A stretch of 64,000 bases of DNA, from NCBI GenBank assembly GCA_029202445.1, contig CP119321.1:1302001-1366000 (forward strand), given 5' to 3'. Below the pieces are notes generated by a model. That model did not search any database and was not told the DNA's origin. It saw only the letters and a program-made list of their open reading frames with translations. Below are positions 16,874-25,360 of this stretch, piece after piece. Each line of letters starts with the position of its first letter. The stretch's first letter is position 1. The stretch is from Candidatus Microbacterium phytovorans. GTDB lineage: Bacteria > Actinomycetota > Actinomycetes > Actinomycetales > Microbacteriaceae. A program made the position numbers and the translations under genes.

Positions 16874-18112
16874 ATGCGCAAGATGGCAATCGGCATCGCT
16901 GCACTCGCAGCGACCGGCCTCCTGCTGGCGGGCTGCAGCAGCACCCCCACCACCCCGACGCCGAGCGAGACCGAAGACGCGATCGACGCCAGCGGCGTCA
17001 CCCTCACCGTCTGGACCGACGAGAACCGCAAGCCCGCCATCGAGGCCGCCGCAGCGGCCTTCGAGGAGGAGACCGGCGGGAAGATCGAGCTGGTCCAGAA
17101 GAACTTCGAGGACATCCGCACCGACTTCACCAACCAGGTTCCGACCGGCGAGGGCCCCGACATCACCATCGGCGCCCACGACTGGCTCGGCAGCCTCGTG
17201 CAGGCCGGTGTCGTCTCCCCCGTCGATCTGACCGAGACGGCGAGCAACTTCGCCCCCGTCTCCCTCGACGCCTTCACCTACGACGGTCAGCTCTACGCCC
17301 TCCCCTACTCGCTCGAGACGATCGCGCTCGTCCAGAACACCGAGCTCGTCGGCGACGACGCGCCGGCGACGTGGGACGACGCCATCAAGGCGGCGACCGA
17401 CGCGGGCGCCGAGCGTCCGATCGTGATCAACACGGCGGGCCAGACCGGTGACGCCTACACGATGTACGGCTTCCAGACCTCCTTCGGCGCCCCGGTGTTC
17501 GTCAGCAACGCCGACGGCTACACGAGCGAGGTCGGCATGGGCGGCGACGCGGGCACCGCGTTCGCCGAGTGGCTCGGCGCCAACGGCGAGAAGGGCGACG
17601 GCTACATCTCGACGACGATCGACTACGACACCAACAACGAGCTCTTCGCCAGCGGCAAGGCCGCCTACACGGTCCAGGGCCCCTGGGCGATCGAGGCCCT
17701 CACCGCCGACGGCGTGGAGATCAAGGTCAACCCGATCCCCTCGGCCGGCGGCGAGACGGCCGCGCCGTTCGTGGGCGTGCAGGGCTTCTACGTGAGCTCG
17801 CAGAGCAAGAACGCGCTCGTCGCACAGGAGTTCCTCACGAAGTACCTCGCCACGTACGACGCCCAGAAGGCGCTGTACGAGGCCGACCCGCGCATCCCGG
17901 CGTGGAACGACCTCGCCACCGAGGTCTCGTCCGACCCGGTCATCGCGGGCTTCGTCGCCTCGTCGCAGAACGGCGTCCCGATGCCGAACATCCCCGAGAT
18001 GGGCTCGGTCTGGGACCTCTGGAACGCGGCACAGGTGCAGATCATCAAGGGCGCCGACCCGGCATCCACGTGGGACAAGATGATCACCGACCTGCAGGCG
18101 CTGATCGGCTGA
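16874..18112 (+). CDS. Maltose/oligosaccharide-type ABC transporter substrate-binding lipoprotein
   Basis: The 412-residue extracellular binding protein has signal peptide MRKMAIGIAALAATGLLLAGCSS with lipobox LLAGC. The MalE-like family-1 fold follows (LTVWTDENRKPAIEAAAAAFEEETG, QVPTGEGPDITIGAHDWLGSLVQAGVV, ALPYSLETIALVQN). ATG 16874 has GGAAGGA six bases upstream. The position after a GH42 enzyme suggests galacto-oligosaccharides as ligand rather than maltose; this is inference. A strong hairpin follows the gene, probably giving it higher expression than the permeases. Confidence 0.93.
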   Translation: MRKMAIGIAALAATGLLLAGCSSTPTTPTPSETEDAIDASGVTLTVWTDENRKPAIEAAAAAFEEETGGKIELVQKNFEDIRTDFTNQVPTGEGPDITIGAHDWLGSLVQAGVVSPVDLTETASNFAPVSLDAFTYDGQLYALPYSLETIALVQNTELVGDDAPATWDDAIKAATDAGAERPIVINTAGQTGDAYTMYGFQTSFGAPVFVSNADGYTSEVGMGGDAGTAFAEWLGANGEKGDGYISTTIDYDTNNELFASGKAAYTVQGPWAIEALTADGVEIKVNPIPSAGGETAAPFVGVQGFYVSSQSKNALVAQEFLTKYLATYDAQKALYEADPRIPAWNDLATEVSSDPVIAGFVASSQNGVPMPNIPEMGSVWDLWNAAQVQIIKGADPASTWDKMITDLQALIG

Positions 18113-18131
18113 TCGACTGAACCGCTGACGT

Positions 18132-18164
18132 CTCCGGGGGCGGGTGAACCGCCCGCCCCCGGAG
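18132..18164 (+). terminator. Attenuating hairpin between binding-protein and permease genes
   Basis: CTCCGGGGGCGGG (18132-18144) pairs perfectly with CCCGCCCCCGGAG (18152-18164) over a seven-base loop. It lies in the 77-bp gap inside the operon and has no T-run. Such a hairpin after the binding-protein gene can act as partial terminator or 3' mRNA stabiliser, which fits the excess of binding protein over membrane components usual for ABC importers. Confidence 0.7.
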
Positions 18165-18189
18165 CTCAGCACCCCCGAAGGAGATGCAC

Positions 18190-19821
18190 ATGTCGGTTCC
18201 GAACGACACCGCCTCGGCGCAGGCCGCGCCCCCGAGCCCGGCCGCCCCGGCATCCGCACCGAGCGAACCGCACGGCCGCCGTTGGAACGGCATCGGCTGG
18301 GGCTTCCTCGTGAAGCTCGCCATCATGGGCGTCGTCAACGCCTTCGGCATCATGGGCATCTTCGCGGCCGCCCAGGCCGAGTCGTGGCTCATCTGCGGCG
18401 CCGCCGTCGTGCTGCTGCTCGCGGCCGACATCGTCTACTTCACCAAGCGCGCCCTGCCGCTGAAGTACCTCCTGCCGGGGCTCGGCTTCCTCCTGGTCTT
18501 CCAGGTCTTCATCTTCGGATACACGGCGTACATCGCCTTCACCAACTACGGCGCCGGCCACGTCGGCTCGCAGGAGCAGGCCGTGCAGGCCGCCCTCAGC
18601 CAGGGCGAGCGCCGGGTCGAGGGCTCCCCCACGTTCCCCCTCGCGATCGTCGAGCAGAACGGCACGCTCGGCTTCGCGATCGTCGAGGACGGTCAGATCA
18701 AGGCGGGCTCGGCCGAAGCGCCGCTCGGCGTCGTCGGCACGGCCGGGGCGGCCGGCGCCCCCACCGAGGTGCCCGGCTGGACGCTCGTCCCGCGCAACGA
18801 CATCATCAGCGACCAGGCCCTCCAGCAGGAGGTCATCGCGCTGCGCGTCCCGATCTCCGACGACCCCAACGCGGGATCGTTGCGCACCAACGACGGCAGC
18901 TCGGCATCCATCTACCAGTCGACTCTCACGTGGGATGCCGAGGCGCAGACGATCACCGACACCGCCTCGGGCACGGTGTACCGCGCATCGGATACCGGCA
19001 ACTTCGTGAGCGACGACGGCACGATGCTCCCCACCGGCTGGACGGTGCACGTCGGCTTCGACAACTTCCTGCGGCTGTTCACCGACCCCGCGATGATCCA
19101 GCCGCTGGCCCTCGTCACGGTGTGGACGTTCGCGTGGGCGCTGCTGTCGGTGATCGTGCCGTTCGCGATGGGTCTCGTCTTCGCGATCATCTTCAACGAC
19201 GAGCGCATCAAGGGCCGGAAGATCCTGCGGACTCTCTTCATCCTTCCGTACGCCTTCCCCGCCTTCATGTCGGCGCTGCTGTTCCGCGGCATGTTCAACG
19301 CCGAGTTCGGCGTCATCAACGAGTTCTTCTTCGGCGGCGTCAACATCGACTGGCTCGGTGATCCCTGGCTCGCCAGACTCGCGGTGCTGTTCGTCAACGT
19401 CTGGCTGACCTACCCCTACTACTTCCTGGTGTGCACGGGCGCGATCCAGGCGCTCCCCGCCGACGCACTCGAAGCGGCTTCGATCGACGGGGCGGGACGC
19501 TTCCGCCAGCTGCGCTCGATCATCCTCCCGCTCGTGCTCGTCGCGACGGCGCCGCTGCTGATCTCGTCGTTCGCGTTCAGCTTCAACAACTTCACGATCA
19601 TCTACATGTTCAACGACGGCGGCCCCGCGATACCCGGCGCGCCATACGCGCTCGGCGCGACCGACATCCTCATCTCCGCGATCTGGGACATCTCGGGCGT
19701 CAACGGCGGAAAGGCCGACTACGGTCTTGCCAGCGCGCTGTCGATCCTGGTGTTCATCGTCGTCGGACTGATCTCCGCCCTGGCCTTCCGCCAGACCAAG
19801 AAGCTCGAGGAGTACCAGTGA
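18190..19821 (+). CDS. MalF-type ABC transporter permease
   Basis: Membrane subunit of the galactoside importer, 543 residues. Three N-terminal membrane segments end near residue 120 (YLLPGLGFLLVFQVFIFGYTAYIAF). A large extracytoplasmic insertion of about 170 residues follows, the P2-like loop of MalF. Then comes the BPD_transp_1 core with the EAA-type loop ALPADALEAASIDGAGRFRQLRSIILPL. The first ATG (18184) directly abuts GAAGGAG; the ATG at 18190 has the proper six-base spacing and is preferred. The stop overlaps the next gene. Confidence 0.92.
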   Translation: MSVPNDTASAQAAPPSPAAPASAPSEPHGRRWNGIGWGFLVKLAIMGVVNAFGIMGIFAAAQAESWLICGAAVVLLLAADIVYFTKRALPLKYLLPGLGFLLVFQVFIFGYTAYIAFTNYGAGHVGSQEQAVQAALSQGERRVEGSPTFPLAIVEQNGTLGFAIVEDGQIKAGSAEAPLGVVGTAGAAGAPTEVPGWTLVPRNDIISDQALQQEVIALRVPISDDPNAGSLRTNDGSSASIYQSTLTWDAEAQTITDTASGTVYRASDTGNFVSDDGTMLPTGWTVHVGFDNFLRLFTDPAMIQPLALVTVWTFAWALLSVIVPFAMGLVFAIIFNDERIKGRKILRTLFILPYAFPAFMSALLFRGMFNAEFGVINEFFFGGVNIDWLGDPWLARLAVLFVNVWLTYPYYFLVCTGAIQALPADALEAASIDGAGRFRQLRSIILPLVLVATAPLLISSFAFSFNNFTIIYMFNDGGPAIPGAPYALGATDILISAIWDISGVNGGKADYGLASALSILVFIVVGLISALAFRQTKKLEEYQ

Positions 19822-20756
19822 TGTCCACGGCGAACGACACTCGTAGCACCACCCGCGAAGCCCGCGAGGCCCGCTCTGCCGTCACGCTCGACGCCGGGCG
19901 ACGCAGCGCCGTCCGTCGGCGCTGGCTCCTGGAGGTCGGCTGGAAGTACCTCCTCGGCGCGGTGATCATCTTCTACGCCGTCTTCCCCCTCGTCTACGTG
20001 GTCTCGGCCTCGCTCAACCCCAGCGGAAGCCTCGCTGCGAGCAACTCGCTGTTCGCGGCGTTCGATCTCGGCAACTACGCCGCCCTCAGCGAGACCCGCT
20101 ACTGGACGTGGTACGGCAACACGCTGCAGGTGGGACTCGCCGCAGCGCTCGGCGCGGTGCTCATGGGCGCCGCCGCCGCGTACGCGTTCTCTCGGTTCCG
20201 CTTCCGGGGGCGCCGCGCCGGCCTCACGTCACTGCTCATCATCCAGATGTTCCCGCAGGCCCTGGCCTTCGTCGCCATCTTCCTGATGCTGCTGGCGATC
20301 GGCGAAGTGTTCCCCGCCCTCGGCCTCAACTCGAAGATCGCGCTCATCTGCGTCTACCTCGGCGGCGCGCTGGGCGTGAACACGTTCCTCATGTACGGGT
20401 TCTTCAACACGATCCCCATGGAGCTCGACGAGTCGGCGAAGATCGACGGCGCCACGCACGCGCAGATCTTCTGGACGATCATCATGCCGCTCGTGACCCC
20501 GATCCTCGCGGTCGTCGCGCTGCTCGCGTTCATCGCCTCGTTCGGCGACTACATCATCTCCAAGATCGTGCTCGTCTCCGAGGACAACTGGACGCTGGCG
20601 GTCGGGATGTTCCAGTGGGTCTCGAACCAGCTCTCCAGCAACTGGGGTCTGTTCGCCGCCGGAGCGATCCTGGCCTCGGTGCCCGTGCTGGCGCTCTTCC
20701 TCGGCCTGCAGCGCTACATCATCGGCGGGCTGACCGCCGGGTCGGTCAAGGGCTGA
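19821..20756 (+). CDS. MalG-type ABC transporter permease
   Basis: Second membrane subunit, 311 residues, six predicted membrane segments. The EAA loop reads IPMELDESAKIDGATHAQIFWTIIMPLVTP. The ATG overlaps the malF-type stop by one base (TGATG), so the pair is translationally coupled. No ATPase gene is in the locus; as in many actinobacteria a shared MsiK-like ATPase encoded elsewhere is expected. The last 11 bp overlap the convergent rsmI gene. Confidence 0.93.
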   Translation: MSTANDTRSTTREAREARSAVTLDAGRRSAVRRRWLLEVGWKYLLGAVIIFYAVFPLVYVVSASLNPSGSLAASNSLFAAFDLGNYAALSETRYWTWYGNTLQVGLAAALGAVLMGAAAAYAFSRFRFRGRRAGLTSLLIIQMFPQALAFVAIFLMLLAIGEVFPALGLNSKIALICVYLGGALGVNTFLMYGFFNTIPMELDESAKIDGATHAQIFWTIIMPLVTPILAVVALLAFIASFGDYIISKIVLVSEDNWTLAVGMFQWVSNQLSSNWGLFAAGAILASVPVLALFLGLQRYIIGGLTAGSVKG

Positions 20757-21582
20757 CGGCAGGAGCCCCGCGCGCCGCGAGCGCGGCCTGGTACAGGTCG
20801 CGCGAGCGGCGGCCGGTCTGACCGGCGACCTCGGCGGCGGCATCCTTCAGTCGGATGCCGTCGCCCACCAGCGCGAGCACCTGGGCGACGGCGTCCTCCT
20901 CCGTGACGGAGCGGGCAGTCGCCCCGCCGACCACGACGACGATCTCGCCACGGACTCCCTGATCCGCCCACTCGGCGAGGGCGGCGAGACCGTCACGCAC
21001 GACCTCCTCGTGGAGCTTCGTGAGTTCGCGGCACACGGCGGCCGGGCGGTCGTCGCCGAAGGCTCCGGCCATGTCGTGCAGCGTCGCCGCAAGTCGCGAC
21101 GGCGCTTCGAAGAAGACCATCGTGCGGGGCTCCGACGCGAGCGCCCCCAACGCGGAGCGCCGCTCGCCGGGCTTACGAGGGAGGAACCCCTCGAAGGTGA
21201 ACCGATCGGTGGGAAGCCCCGCGACGGCGAGCGCGGTGACGACGGCGGAGGGGCCGGGGATGACGGTGACGGCGACACCCCGGGCGACGGCCGCGGCCAC
21301 GAGGCCGTAGCCGGGGTCGCTCACGGTGGGCATGCCCGCGTCGCTCAGCACGAGGATGTCCTCGGCCGCCGCACGCTCGGCGAGCTCGCCCGCGCGCTGC
21401 TTCTCGTTGTGGTCGTGCAGGGCGACGAGCCGTGGTCGGTTCGCGACGCCGAGCGCCTGCAGGAGGCGCTGCGTCGTCCGGGTGTCCTCGGAGGCGATCA
21501 GCGTGGCCGATTCGAGCGCGTCCACGAGTCGCGGGGAGGCGTCGCGGAGATTCCCGATCGGCGTCGCAGCGAGGATGATCAC
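20746..21582 (-). CDS. rsmI: 16S rRNA (cytidine(1402)-2'-O)-methyltransferase
   Basis: SAM-dependent methyltransferase of the tetrapyrrole-methylase fold acting on C1402 of 16S rRNA. The 278-residue protein shows ILAATPIGNLRDASPRL, IASEDTRTTQRLL, LSDAGMPTVSDPG, VIPGPSAVVTALAVAGLPTDRFTFEGFLPRK and TMVFFEAPSRL, all diagnostic. The GTG start is six bases after TATGCT on the minus strand, which overlaps the -10 of the divergent mannosyltransferase gene. Confidence 0.96.
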   Translation of the reverse strand: MIILAATPIGNLRDASPRLVDALESATLIASEDTRTTQRLLQALGVANRPRLVALHDHNEKQRAGELAERAAAEDILVLSDAGMPTVSDPGYGLVAAAVARGVAVTVIPGPSAVVTALAVAGLPTDRFTFEGFLPRKPGERRSALGALASEPRTMVFFEAPSRLAATLHDMAGAFGDDRPAAVCRELTKLHEEVVRDGLAALAEWADQGVRGEIVVVVGGATARSVTEEDAVAQVLALVGDGIRLKDAAAEVAGQTGRRSRDLYQAALAARGAPAVSP

Positions 21583-21605
21583 CGCCCCAGCATAGGCTGG
21601 TGCCC
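21583..21605. promoter_or_regulatory. Overlapping divergent leaderless promoters of rsmI and the mannosyltransferase
   Basis: The ten bases AGCATAGGCT (21589-21598) contain the minus-strand -10 TATGCT (21594-21589, six bases before the rsmI GTG) and the plus-strand -10 TAGGCT (21593-21598, seven bases before GTG 21606). The two hexamers share two base pairs, so polymerase can presumably bind only one at a time. Neither gene has a Shine-Dalgarno. Confidence 0.6.
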
Positions 21606-23204
21606 GTGACGAAGACGGTCGAGCCCTTGCTGCCCGAGCTCCCCGACGCGCGCGTCTCCTTCTACGACCGATGGCGTGCGCGGATGTCGGCCGAGCCTCA
21701 CCTGCGGCGCCTGTACGGGTGGGTCGTTCCGGCCGTCGTCACGATCGTCGCGGCGGTGCTGCGCCTGTGGAATCTGGGACATCCCCACGTCCTCGTGTTC
21801 GACGAGACCTATTACGTGAAGGACGCGTGGAGCCAGTGGGTGCTCGGCTATCCCGCCACGTGGCCCGAGGGTGCCAACGAGTTGTTCGTCTCGGGTCAGA
21901 CCGACGTCTTCACGACCGACCCGAGCTTCGTCGTCCACCCGCCGCTGGGCAAGTTCCTCATCGGCATCGGCATGTGGATCTTCGGGCCCGAGTCGTCGTT
22001 CGGCTGGCGGATCTCCGCCGCGCTGTTCGGCACGGGCTGCGTGCTGCTGCTCTACCTTCTGGCCAAGAGCATGACGGGGTCGATCGTGTTCGCCGGCACG
22101 GCGTCGGGTCTGCTCGCGATCGACGGACTCGGCATCGTCCTCAGTCGCGTCTCTCTCCTGGACATCTTCCTCACCTTCTTCGTGCTGCTCACGTTCTGGT
22201 TCGTGGTGTTGGATCGGCGGCGGCACGTCGAACGGCTCGCGGCGGGAGTCGTGGCGCGCGCGCGGGGCGAGGACGGTCCGCTCTGGGGCCCTGTGCTGTG
22301 GAACCGACCCTGGGTGATCGCCGCGGGCGTCGCGGCCGGCGCCGCCACGGGGGTCAAGTGGTCGGGAGTCTGGGTGCTCGCGGCGGTGGGACTCTATCTC
22401 GTCATCAGCGATGCGCTGGAGCGACGCCGGCTGGGCGTCGTGTACTGGCCGGTCGATGCCGTCCGCCAGGGGCTCGTGTCCTTCGTCCTGCTCGTTCCGG
22501 TGGCCTTCGTCGTCTACCTCGCGTCGTGGACGGGATGGCTGACGACCACCGGCGGCTACGACCGCCAGTCGGCGGATGCCGACCCGGCGACGGGGCTCTT
22601 CGCGTGGGTGCCGCTCCCGCTGCAGAGCCTGTGGAAGTACCACGAGACGATCTATCGGGCCATGCTCAACATCACCGCCGAGCACAGCTACATGAGCCCG
22701 GCATGGCAGTGGCCCCTGCTGTGGCGACCCACCTCGATGCACGCGGCATCCACGATCGACGGTCAGGACGGATGCACGGGCGGCACGAACGGATGCCTCG
22801 AAGTGCTGTACAGCATGCCCAACCCGCTGCTGTGGTACGCGTCGGTGGCGGCGGCCGTCTATCTCGTCTACCGCTTCACGCTCGACCGCGACTGGCGGCA
22901 CGCCCTCGTCCTCGTCGGCATCGCCTCCACGTGGCTGCCGTGGCTCTTCTTCAGCCGCACGGTGTTCCAGTTCTACACGGTCGCGATCTGGCCGTTCCTG
23001 CTGCTGGCTCTCGTCTTCGCCCTGCGCGACCTCGCCGGCGGGAGCAGCCGCGATCCCGACCGACGACGCGCGGGACGACGCACCGTGGCGGTCTTCCTCG
23101 CCGTCGCGATCGCCGTCTCGGCGTTCTGGTACCCGCTGTGGTCGGCGATGCAGGTCCCCTACGACTTCTACCGCCTGCACAACTGGTTGCAGGGGTGGGT
23201 GTGA
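21606..23204 (+). CDS. Protein O-mannosyltransferase (PMT, GT39)
   Basis: Transfers mannose from polyprenyl-phosphate mannose to Ser/Thr of secreted proteins. The 532-residue multi-pass membrane protein has the GT39 catalytic acidic pair region in HPHVLVFDETYYVKDAWSQ after the first membrane segment. HPPLGKFLIGIGMWIFG and FGWRISAALFGTGCVLLLYLLAKSM follow, with about ten hydrophobic segments and ending FYRLHNWLQGWV. GTG 21606 is preferred because TAGGCT lies seven bases upstream; GTG 21600 is the alternative. The neighbouring giant secreted Ser/Thr-rich protein is a conceivable substrate (inference). Confidence 0.93.
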   Translation: MTKTVEPLLPELPDARVSFYDRWRARMSAEPHLRRLYGWVVPAVVTIVAAVLRLWNLGHPHVLVFDETYYVKDAWSQWVLGYPATWPEGANELFVSGQTDVFTTDPSFVVHPPLGKFLIGIGMWIFGPESSFGWRISAALFGTGCVLLLYLLAKSMTGSIVFAGTASGLLAIDGLGIVLSRVSLLDIFLTFFVLLTFWFVVLDRRRHVERLAAGVVARARGEDGPLWGPVLWNRPWVIAAGVAAGAATGVKWSGVWVLAAVGLYLVISDALERRRLGVVYWPVDAVRQGLVSFVLLVPVAFVVYLASWTGWLTTTGGYDRQSADADPATGLFAWVPLPLQSLWKYHETIYRAMLNITAEHSYMSPAWQWPLLWRPTSMHAASTIDGQDGCTGGTNGCLEVLYSMPNPLLWYASVAAAVYLVYRFTLDRDWRHALVLVGIASTWLPWLFFSRTVFQFYTVAIWPFLLLALVFALRDLAGGSSRDPDRRRAGRRTVAVFLAVAIAVSAFWYPLWSAMQVPYDFYRLHNWLQGWV

Positions 23205-23248
23205 CGCGCGCGGCCCACGCCGCACTCGGTCCCGTCGCCGCGGCCATT

Positions 23249-23260
23249 TAGGCTGTTCAC
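23249..23260 (+). promoter_or_regulatory. Leaderless -10 opening the kinase/FHA locus
   Basis: TAGGCT (23249-23254) is followed by six bases and GTG 23261. No ribosome-binding site is present. This is the only clear promoter seen before 36 kb, so the genes from 23261 to about 36126 may form one transcript. Confidence 0.6.
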
Positions 23261-24211
23261 GTGTTCACCTACGCCGTCGCCCGCGACCCTGCAGTCGCCG
23301 GCTACGCCATGGTGTCCGAACGCTTCCTCGCGGTCGTCTCCGCCGACGCCGACGACGAGACGGCCCTCCGACTGTGGCGGGCACTCAGCGCGTCCGATTC
23401 CGGTGCGACGACGGGCGACGGCGGCTCCCCCGCCGCCGACCTGGCATCCGTGCTGTCCGCGATGTCCGCCGAGACGCCCGCGGCCGACCCCGGGTTCGCC
23501 GCCGTGGCCGATTTCGCCGTCGTCGAGCTCGTCGACGCTCCCACCCGATCGGTGGCCCTCGCCGTCCGCGGCGGAGCGCAGATCGTGCTGGCCGGCGGCG
23601 ATGTGCGCACCGGCGAGGGCTCGTCGACGTGGCGCGAGAGCGCTGCGAGCGAGGTCGCCGGACTCACCCTCCAGCTGGGGCCCGCCCCCGCCCTCCTCGG
23701 AAGCCTCCCCCTCGGGCGCGGCATCGTGCGGGCGGATCGCCTCGACTGGGGACTGCCCGCCGATGCACTGGCCTCGCCCGAACCGCCCGTGGGTACCGTC
23801 CGCCGCGAGCAGCTCCCCGAGCCTGCCGACGACCGCACCGAGCTGAGCCGCGTGCATCGGCGCGGGAGCATGCGTCCCGTGCTGCGACTGAGCGACGGCC
23901 GCGAGCTCGATCTCGATCTCCCCGTCGTGTTCGGACGGTCGCCCAAGCCGGCGGCGCACCCGGGCGCGCGGCTGATCACCCTGCCCTCACCGCGGCGGGA
24001 GATCTCCGGCGCGCACCTGGAGGTGCGTCTGGATGCCGAGGCGATCATCGCCCGCGACCTCGGCTCCACCAACGGCACGATCGTGCGTGATCCCGACGGC
24101 GCCATGCAGTTGCTGCGCCACGGCGCATCCGCGGCGCTCGCGCCCGGCGCCACCCTCGACCTCGGCGACGACATCATCGCGACGGTCGACGTCGCCGACG
24201 GCGGGAGGTGA
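23261..24211 (+). CDS. FHA-domain protein, first gene of the signalling locus
   Basis: A 316-residue cytosolic protein. The C-terminal third (about residues 205-312) is a forkhead-associated domain: LPVVFGRSPKP, then REISGAHLEVRLD, DLGSTNGTIV and LAPGATLDLGDDIIATV, so the phosphothreonine-binding GR, SxxH and STNG elements are present. The N-terminal 200 residues resemble a PP2C-like fold remnant or a separate unknown domain; no PP2C metal Asp residues are seen there. The stop overlaps the kinase region. It probably docks phosphorylated kinase or downstream partners. Confidence 0.88.
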   Translation: MFTYAVARDPAVAGYAMVSERFLAVVSADADDETALRLWRALSASDSGATTGDGGSPAADLASVLSAMSAETPAADPGFAAVADFAVVELVDAPTRSVALAVRGGAQIVLAGGDVRTGEGSSTWRESAASEVAGLTLQLGPAPALLGSLPLGRGIVRADRLDWGLPADALASPEPPVGTVRREQLPEPADDRTELSRVHRRGSMRPVLRLSDGRELDLDLPVVFGRSPKPAAHPGARLITLPSPRREISGAHLEVRLDAEAIIARDLGSTNGTIVRDPDGAMQLLRHGASAALAPGATLDLGDDIIATVDVADGGR

Positions 24212-24213
24212 GC

Positions 24214-25359
24214 GTGGCCGCCCGTCTGCCCTCCGCGCCTCCGGTCCTCGGCGGCTTCACGTACGTTCGTCCTCTGGGCACGGGCGGGTTCGCCGACGTC
24301 TTCCTGTTCGAGCAGAATCTCCCCCGGCGACCCGTGGCCGTCAAGGTGCTCCTCAAGGACATCGTCGACGAGGGGCTCCTGCGGATGTTCAATGCGGAGG
24401 CCGACGTCATGGCCCGCCTGAGCTCCCACCCGTCGATCCTCACGGTGTACGAGGCGAGCATCTCCGCCGACGGTCGCCCGTATCTCGTGATGGAGTACTG
24501 TCCGACGTCGCTGACCACGAGGTATCGGCGCGAGGCGATTCCCGTCGCGGAGGTGTTGCAGCTCGGCATCAAGATCGCCTCCGCGCTCGAGACGGCGCAC
24601 CGTTCGGGGCTGCTGCACCGCGACATCAAGCCGTCGAACATCCTCGTCACCGCGTTCGGAGCGCCCGTGCTCAGCGACTTCGGCATCGCCGCCGCGGTGA
24701 GCGGACGGACGGGAGCCGACGAGGTGTTCGCGATGTCGGTGCCGTGGAGCGCGCCCGAGATCGTCGACGAGAAGATCCCGGGGTCGATCCCCGCGGAGGT
24801 GTGGTCGCTCGGTGCGACGGTGTACTCGCTGCTGGCAGGCCGCAGCCCGTTCGAGCGTGCGGGCAGCGGGCAGAACACCCGCGAGCAGTTGAAGACACGC
24901 ATCCGCCGCGCTGCCTACACGCCCGTCGGTCGGGCAGACGTCCCGCCACGCCTCGACGGCGTGCTCGCGCGTGCCATGAGCAAAGATCCCGCCGTCCGCC
25001 ACGCCTCGGCGGCGGAGTTCGCCTACGATCTGCAACTCGTCCAGCACGAGATGGGGCTCGCACACACGCCGATGGAGGTCGCCGTCGACGAGTGGGCCAC
25101 CGCGGGGGCTGCGATCGACTTCGCGGACGACCGCGCGCGCGGTCCCGTGCGCCCGTCCGTCGCCTACGCGTCCCGGCGCGCTTCCCGGGCCGCAACCCCG
25201 CATACCCGTCGCGCCCCCGACGACGGCACGGTCCTCGCCGGATCGGAGCCCCTACCTCCCCGTCGACGCGGCCTGCGACTGGCGCTCCTCCTCGCGGGCG
25301 CAGCCGCCGTGATCGCCGCCGCCGTGACCGTCGTCTCGTTGATCGCGGGAGGGGGCTGA
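24214..25359 (+). CDS. Transmembrane Ser/Thr protein kinase
   Basis: A Hanks-type kinase of 381 residues with intact catalysis: glycine loop LGTGGFADVF, VAVKVL with Lys44, HRDIKPSN with catalytic Asp137, SDFG with Asp155, and APE-type SAPEIVDE. A basic linker follows, then a single C-terminal membrane helix (LRLALLLAGAAAVIAAAVTVVSLIAGGG) with almost no extracellular part, so no sensor domain is attached. GTG 24214 has GGAGG five bases upstream; GTG 24208, overlapping the FHA stop, is an alternative. The matching PP2C phosphatase is encoded 12 kb downstream in the same cluster. Confidence 0.94.
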   Translation: MAARLPSAPPVLGGFTYVRPLGTGGFADVFLFEQNLPRRPVAVKVLLKDIVDEGLLRMFNAEADVMARLSSHPSILTVYEASISADGRPYLVMEYCPTSLTTRYRREAIPVAEVLQLGIKIASALETAHRSGLLHRDIKPSNILVTAFGAPVLSDFGIAAAVSGRTGADEVFAMSVPWSAPEIVDEKIPGSIPAEVWSLGATVYSLLAGRSPFERAGSGQNTREQLKTRIRRAAYTPVGRADVPPRLDGVLARAMSKDPAVRHASAAEFAYDLQLVQHEMGLAHTPMEVAVDEWATAGAAIDFADDRARGPVRPSVAYASRRASRAATPHTRRAPDDGTVLAGSEPLPPRRRGLRLALLLAGAAAVIAAAVTVVSLIAGGG

Positions 25360-25360
25360 C

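Noticed and set aside
23261..23860. N-terminal half of the first FHA protein as an active PP2C phosphatase
   Set aside because: The general layout is reminiscent, but the ED, DGMGG and GDSR metal motifs are absent; the true PP2C is at 37492.
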